Below are positions 63,501 to 64,000 of a stretch of DNA of 64,000 nt, one piece after another. The notes below the pieces were generated by a model. That model ran no database searches, had not been told where the DNA came from, and worked only from the letters and a program-made list of their open reading frames with translations. Position 1 is the first letter of the stretch, and each line of letters begins with the position of its first letter. The stretch is from Anastatus disparis (Eukaryota; Arthropoda; Insecta; Hymenoptera; Eupelmidae). Position numbers and translations under genes: made by a program. The stretch spans positions 9,362,001 to 9,426,000 of the forward strand of contig JAFFSR010000251.1 in the NCBI GenBank assembly GCA_017163975.1, read 5' to 3'.

Positions 63501-63590
63501 TCAATATGATTTAATTTAAATTGAGTGATATTTCAAGAGAAAACGATTTCTTTTGCCTACTCGAGATAAATTGGTTTTATAAAACTTTTT
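60584..63590. other. AT-rich DNA without a recognisable gene
   Basis: AT-rich sequence with homopolymer runs and a (TA)n run near 61,246-61,262. The frame at 60962-61174 ends in a purine-rich simple-sequence tail and shows no domain. Nothing else stands out. Confidence 0.55.
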
Positions 63591-64000
63591 ACCCAGTTCG
63601 AGCCTTGACATTTTCCAATGTTAATATTCGTGTTATCTTGGATTCAAATGATATTATAATGAATCATATTCATTGGAATTTTAATAAATGACCCTTTCAT
63701 TACGTTTGCAGAGCCCGCGCGCAATTGCAAATGATTTATGAGCAAAGTTAATGTCTCTGTCGATTTATAATTTATCAATTCTCATTTTTATCTTACATAA
63801 GGATATAAAGTATACAGCGAGAGAGAGGGGCTATATATGCAAATGATAATTTACACTTTCTCGCTAATACTCGACAAACTGTCAAAAATTTTTATTTATT
63901 ATCTTTCATCATTAGTATTATTAATGATATGGATTAAAAGCTCTTTTGTAAAAGCTCATTAGGCGTTAATTAGCTATACGAGACGTCAAGGCCGGCCGAG
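63591..64000. promoter_or_regulatory. Possible conserved regulatory block at the window edge
   Basis: This segment is more complex than its surroundings. It contains repeated homeodomain/POU-like words: GCAATTGCAAATGATTTATG (near 63,721-63,740), ATGCAAATGATAATTTAC (near 63,838), TCATTAGTATTATTAATGAT, and CATTAGGCGTTAATTAGC near the end. The spacing of ATGCAAAT-like and TAAT core words is what is often seen in developmental enhancers. The inference is weak because such words are common in AT-rich DNA. The block runs off the window. Confidence 0.2.

Overview
The window looks like AT-rich non-coding DNA from a eukaryote, most likely an insect. Supporting signs are two tRNA-derived SINE copies, several short inverted-repeat (MITE or foldback) elements, many microsatellites, eukaryotic splice-site-like signals and no compact gene arrangement. 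The order cannot be fixed from the sequence; a hymenopteran is a guess. I found no confident protein-coding gene, functional tRNA, rRNA, operon or CRISPR array. Two short candidate exons (about 1.9 kb and 13.4 kb) are the only coding or transcript hints, and both are weak.

Layout: 1-14.0 kb is AT-rich intergenic or intronic DNA. It holds two SINE copies (about 10.0 and 13.7 kb, the second with a perfect 13-bp target-site duplication) and a 368-bp MITE with 21-bp perfect terminal inverted repeats (11.1-11.4 kb). From 14,038 to 52,976 lies one very large composite structure bounded by about 1.27-kb terminal inverted repeats that both begin CCGGGTGACAGTGCGAGAG and sit in TA-rich DNA. Reading inward from the left, it contains a GC-richer nested palindrome (15.5-15.95 kb), a 141-bp tandem duplication, a degenerate 32-bp GATGGG minisatellite, and a 29.7-kb satellite array (17.1-46.8 kb). 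That array has about 26 monomers of about 1,110 bp arranged in a 7-monomer higher-order repeat. It is followed by a 4.3-kb minisatellite with a 12-bp base unit (46.8-51.15 kb), a short spacer with hairpins, and the right inverted repeat. From 53.0 to 64.0 kb the sequence returns to AT-rich DNA with two more snapback elements (56.45-57.06 kb and 60.29-60.58 kb), purine-rich microsatellites and a possible conserved regulatory block at the right edge.

The most interesting object is the 39-kb inverted-repeat-bounded element. It carries no recognisable transposase; its cargo is two unrelated tandem arrays, one with alpha-satellite-like hierarchy (about 277 bp, 555 bp, 1.11 kb, 7.77 kb). Either a non-autonomous inverted-repeat element acquired or grew satellite DNA inside itself, or a satellite locus became bracketed by two opposed copies of one repeat. 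Chimeric monomers record exchange inside the array. The 12-bp array is stop-free in all six frames of its consensus, which by itself explains every long open frame there.
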